A stretch of DNA of 64,000 nucleotides from assembly GCA_029379385.1 (NCBI GenBank), contig CM055608.1, forward strand, positions 25,108,350 through 25,172,349, given 5' to 3'. A program made the translations under genes and the position numbers. A model generated the notes under the pieces. The model saw nothing but the letters and a program-made list of their open reading frames with translations. It was not told the origin of the DNA and did not search any database. This document shows positions 63,177 to 64,000 of this stretch, one piece after another. Source of the DNA: Quillaja saponaria (Eukaryota > Streptophyta > Magnoliopsida > Fabales > Quillajaceae). Within the stretch, counting starts at the first letter, position 1, and the number at the start of each line of letters is the position of its first letter.

Positions 63177-64000
63177 AGCTTCAAATTCAACGAGAAGACT
63201 CACCAAGGTAGAATCTAAGACCCTTCCAATTTAGTTGTATTTAACCATTTAGGCGATAAAAGTCAATTATTAACAAAATCGAACACACAGAGTCATATCT
63301 AAATTTTTACTAATAGAAGAGGCCATTTCAAAAGGACATAGTCAATTTTGGCCCTATGGATAGAGTCCCTGGTCCTGTCTAGACTGAATGACCAATCACA
63401 AAAAGAGTTTTGTTGTGTATGAAAAGAGATCTTCCATGAAACTTAGGTACGAACAAAAAAAAATAAAAATTAATGGATAGCAGATACATTATACCATAGT
63501 TTTATAAAGTGAAAGTGTAATAATTTCAAGGCATCTAGAGCTCTTACGGGGAGAGGTTTCATTCTATTCTTTTTGCTGAATGTGCAGGAGGAAGCAAGAA
63601 CAAACTTGGAATGCTCAGCAGCATTTGTCATTATATTCTGCTACCAAAATTGAAAGGCTATTCAGTTTGTCATTTGATGGTAGTAATATCGTATATAGAT
63701 ACAAGTGATGATTTGGAGGAAACTATAAGCACCATACTGTACTACAGCTCTTTCTTTTATATTGATTTCTTTTGGGGACCAGGAATATTGTGGAAAATGA
63801 ATACAGATGATACAAATTCTTTCATGTAGCAGTGCATTAGGAAGGTGTAGTTGAGGTAGATTGTAGGAAATATTGAAACTTTCTTCTGCAGATGAATCCT
63901 ATGTAGCTCTTAGCCTTATTTTGCATTAGGTTTCCAGACCATATCAAGGATAGATGTTCATCTGTGTCAGTCACGTGTCTTCACATTCATTGAAATCTTA
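63177..64000. other. 3' flank of the PICBP-like gene
   Basis: Probably the 3' untranslated region and downstream flank. No further exon or gene is recognised before the window ends. Confidence 0.5.

Noticed and set aside
1..64000. CRISPR arrays, operons, toxin-antitoxin or other prokaryote-type systems
   Set aside because: Gene structure, splice sites and repeats are those of a plant nuclear genome; no regularly spaced short repeats of CRISPR type were seen.

Overview
This is nuclear DNA from a flowering plant, almost certainly a eudicot. It is AT-rich, its genes carry introns with GT..AG borders, the intergenic gaps are long, and plant transposon families are present. The species cannot be named from sequence alone. 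No CRISPR array, operon, prophage or other prokaryote-type system is present.

Layout. At 1-2648 (+) lies the 3' half of L-galactono-1,4-lactone dehydrogenase (last step of ascorbate synthesis). At 2.6-21.1 kb is a gene-poor stretch holding a dead LINE (5.7-6.2 kb, -), a decayed FAR1/Mutator-type transposase (7.6-8.5 kb, +), a possible Myb/SANT transposon remnant (11.0 kb), several 50-100 bp tandem duplications and a long-TIR MITE with an 8-bp target duplication (20127-20742). At 21503-23593 (+) is an intact BLADE-ON-PETIOLE/NPR5-6 type gene. At 23.6-27.9 kb is AT-rich DNA with tRNA-derived SINE copies. At 27857-38904 (-) is a seven-exon PMT6/PMT7-like methyltransferase pseudogene. Its third intron contains a complete but frame-broken Copia LTR retrotransposon (30214-35457, 121-bp LTRs, 5-bp target duplication). 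At 39844-40130 (+) is a U3 snoRNA gene with a plant Pol III-type promoter, followed directly by a ~0.45 kb tandem duplication. At 44545-45249 (-) is an intronless CML35/36-type calcium sensor. At 52476-56414 (-) is an SDP1-type triacylglycerol lipase with one apparent frameshift. At 58767-63176 (+) is a PICBP-type calmodulin-binding protein with a GC-AG intron and a duplicated calmodulin-binding module.

The genes do not form a pathway. From memory of Arabidopsis, however, the order BOP / PMT6-7 / CML35-36 / SDP1 / PICBP recalls neighbour pairs now split among several duplicated segments, so this window may keep an ancestral gene order. The most notable observations are the PMT-like gene loss, the young Copia copy whose seven reading-frame breaks all go in the same direction (biology or residual assembly insertions), the U3 gene, and the single-base break in the lipase gene. 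I did not find a convincing previously undescribed biological system.
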